From: Devosia nitrariae
GTDB taxonomy: Bacteria; Pseudomonadota; Alphaproteobacteria; Rhizobiales; Devosiaceae
Assembly: GCF_030160115.1 (NCBI RefSeq)
Contig: NZ_BSNS01000011.1
Span: forward strand, 186,001-250,000
Length of the DNA stretch: 64,000 bases
Direction of reading: 5' to 3'
Under the pieces are notes generated by a model. The model did no database searches. It was not told the origin of the DNA and was given only the letters and a program-made list of their open reading frames with translations. Positions within the stretch are counted from its first letter, which is position 1; each line of letters opens with the position of its first letter. This document shows, in pieces, positions 63,405 to 64,000 of the stretch. Made by a program: the position numbers and the translations under genes.

Positions 63405-64000
63405 TCAGGTGAGTTGCAGCAAGCCGGCGGTCAGGATGCCGGTCCGCAAGAGCTCCCGGTCTGCCTCGGCGCGGATCGGGAAACTCTGGCAAAGCCAATC
63501 GAGCACCGCCTGCGGCGTGCATGAAATCTGCCCGTACCAGTTTCCCGACACGGCTTGGTAGAACTCTGCCATCGAGGCACGAGCGGCATCGTATTGGCGC
63601 AGATGCGCCAGCGCCGCGGCGCGCCAGGCCGGCACGAAGAACGCCGTTCCCTCGGCCGCCGCAGAGGCCTCGACGGCGCCGGCGTAGTCGCCTTCGAGAA
63701 AGCGGATGCACATCTGATAGCACCAATGTATGGGTGCGCCGCCGATTGCAACGTCCAGCGCCCGTGCCGCAATCTGGCGCGCCCGCAGCTTTTCCCCGCA
63801 ATAGGAAAGGCCTTGTGCACAGGAGGTCAGCGTCCAGGGATCGTTCTGATTGAGTTCGAGCGCCAGGTCGTAGGCAAACAGGGCGTGCTGGTAATTGCCG
63901 TTGAGTATATGCGACCAGGCGAGACAAAGCTGGGTGCGGCAATCCAACGGATCCAGTCGCACCGCCGTCTTGGCGAACTCGAGCGCTTCCATCGCCCGTT
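63405..64000 (-). CDS. C-terminal part of a TPR-repeat protein
   Basis: The frame runs off the right edge. About 198 residues are visible, made of TPR-like helix pairs (ALEFAKTAVRLDPLDCRTQL, YQHALFAYDLALELNQNDP). Such C-termini occur in adenylate/guanylate cyclases and winged-helix regulators of Rhizobiales, where a TPR region follows the catalytic or DNA-binding part. The N-terminal domain is outside the window, so the function cannot be fixed. Confidence 0.75.
   Translation of the reverse strand, partial: RAMEALEFAKTAVRLDPLDCRTQLCLAWSHILNGNYQHALFAYDLALELNQNDPWTLTSCAQGLSYCGEKLRARQIAARALDVAIGGAPIHWCYQMCIRFLEGDYAGAVEASAAAEGTAFFVPAWRAAALAHLRQYDAARASMAEFYQAVSGNWYGQISCTPQAVLDWLCQSFPIRAEADRELLRTGILTAGLLQLT

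Overview
The window looks like one chromosomal segment of a high-GC alphaproteobacterium of the order Hyphomicrobiales (Rhizobiales), possibly a Devosiaceae-type genus. I infer this from four things. The gene order feuP-feuQ ... ccmI-ccmE-ccmF-ccmH, degP, two-component pair, glnE matches what I know of rhizobia (cycHJKL, degP, glnE). DUF2336 and DUF2254 proteins are present. Several families of short palindromic intergenic repeats typical of this order recur. CtrA-like boxes (TTAA-N7-TTAA) are present. I see no rRNA, tRNA, CRISPR array, prophage or intact insertion sequence.

Layout. 1-1.4 kb: end of an unknown gene, then a MerR regulator divergent from a CDF metal exporter with a typical 19-bp-spacer MerR promoter. 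1.4-6.1 kb: chemoreceptor with a CheR-tether tail, DUF2336 protein, lipoprotein. 6.1-10.9 kb: two TetR regulators, a frameshifted VOC gene, a DUF1127-like peptide, and a minus-strand run of MBL-fold hydrolase, SnoaL-like protein, nitronate monooxygenase and a Cys-rich mini-ORF. 11-14.4 kb: PBP1A followed by DUF1214 and DUF1254 envelope proteins. 14.5-19 kb: YcgN-type protein, degenerate GGDEF protein, YegD-like Hsp70, DUF2254, DUF2147.

19-38 kb is the conserved core. A small periplasmic protein (FeuN-like) precedes FeuP/FeuQ, then come a surface lipoprotein, a conserved unknown, and a two-gene sarcosine-oxidase-like pair transcribed the other way. The c-type cytochrome maturation operon ccmIEFH follows, then the DegP protease, its neighbouring response regulator and kinase, and glnE. 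These genes deal mainly with the envelope: sensing, periplasmic proteolysis and haem attachment.

38-64 kb is more accessory: an alpha/beta hydrolase, a hybrid-less PAS histidine kinase with a perfect CtrA box upstream, PepN, three consecutive paralogous ABC exporters, an ArsR-SRPBCC/YCII operon, a GH2 beta-mannosidase, an EamA transporter, a ccdAB toxin-antitoxin relic whose toxin is broken by two frameshifts, Ndh-2, an FGGY sugar kinase, a Cys-rich copper-protein relative, Hsp20, a secreted single-CXXCH protein and the end of a TPR protein.

The most interesting signal is in front of the ABC exporters. The second exporter is preceded by a 22-codon reading frame with an excellent Shine-Dalgarno sequence, ending ...P-L-D-R-L-R-T-stop. 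Its stop codon lies in the 5' arm of a hairpin followed by five T. R-L-R is the macrolide-arrest type of motif, and a ribosome stalled there would cover the hairpin arm, as expected of drug-induced transcription attenuation. An upstream frame before the first exporter ends ...P-L-D-L-K-R-T-stop, again with the stop inside a perfect hairpin. This suggests a duplicated leader-peptide control element. It is inference and needs the tests listed.
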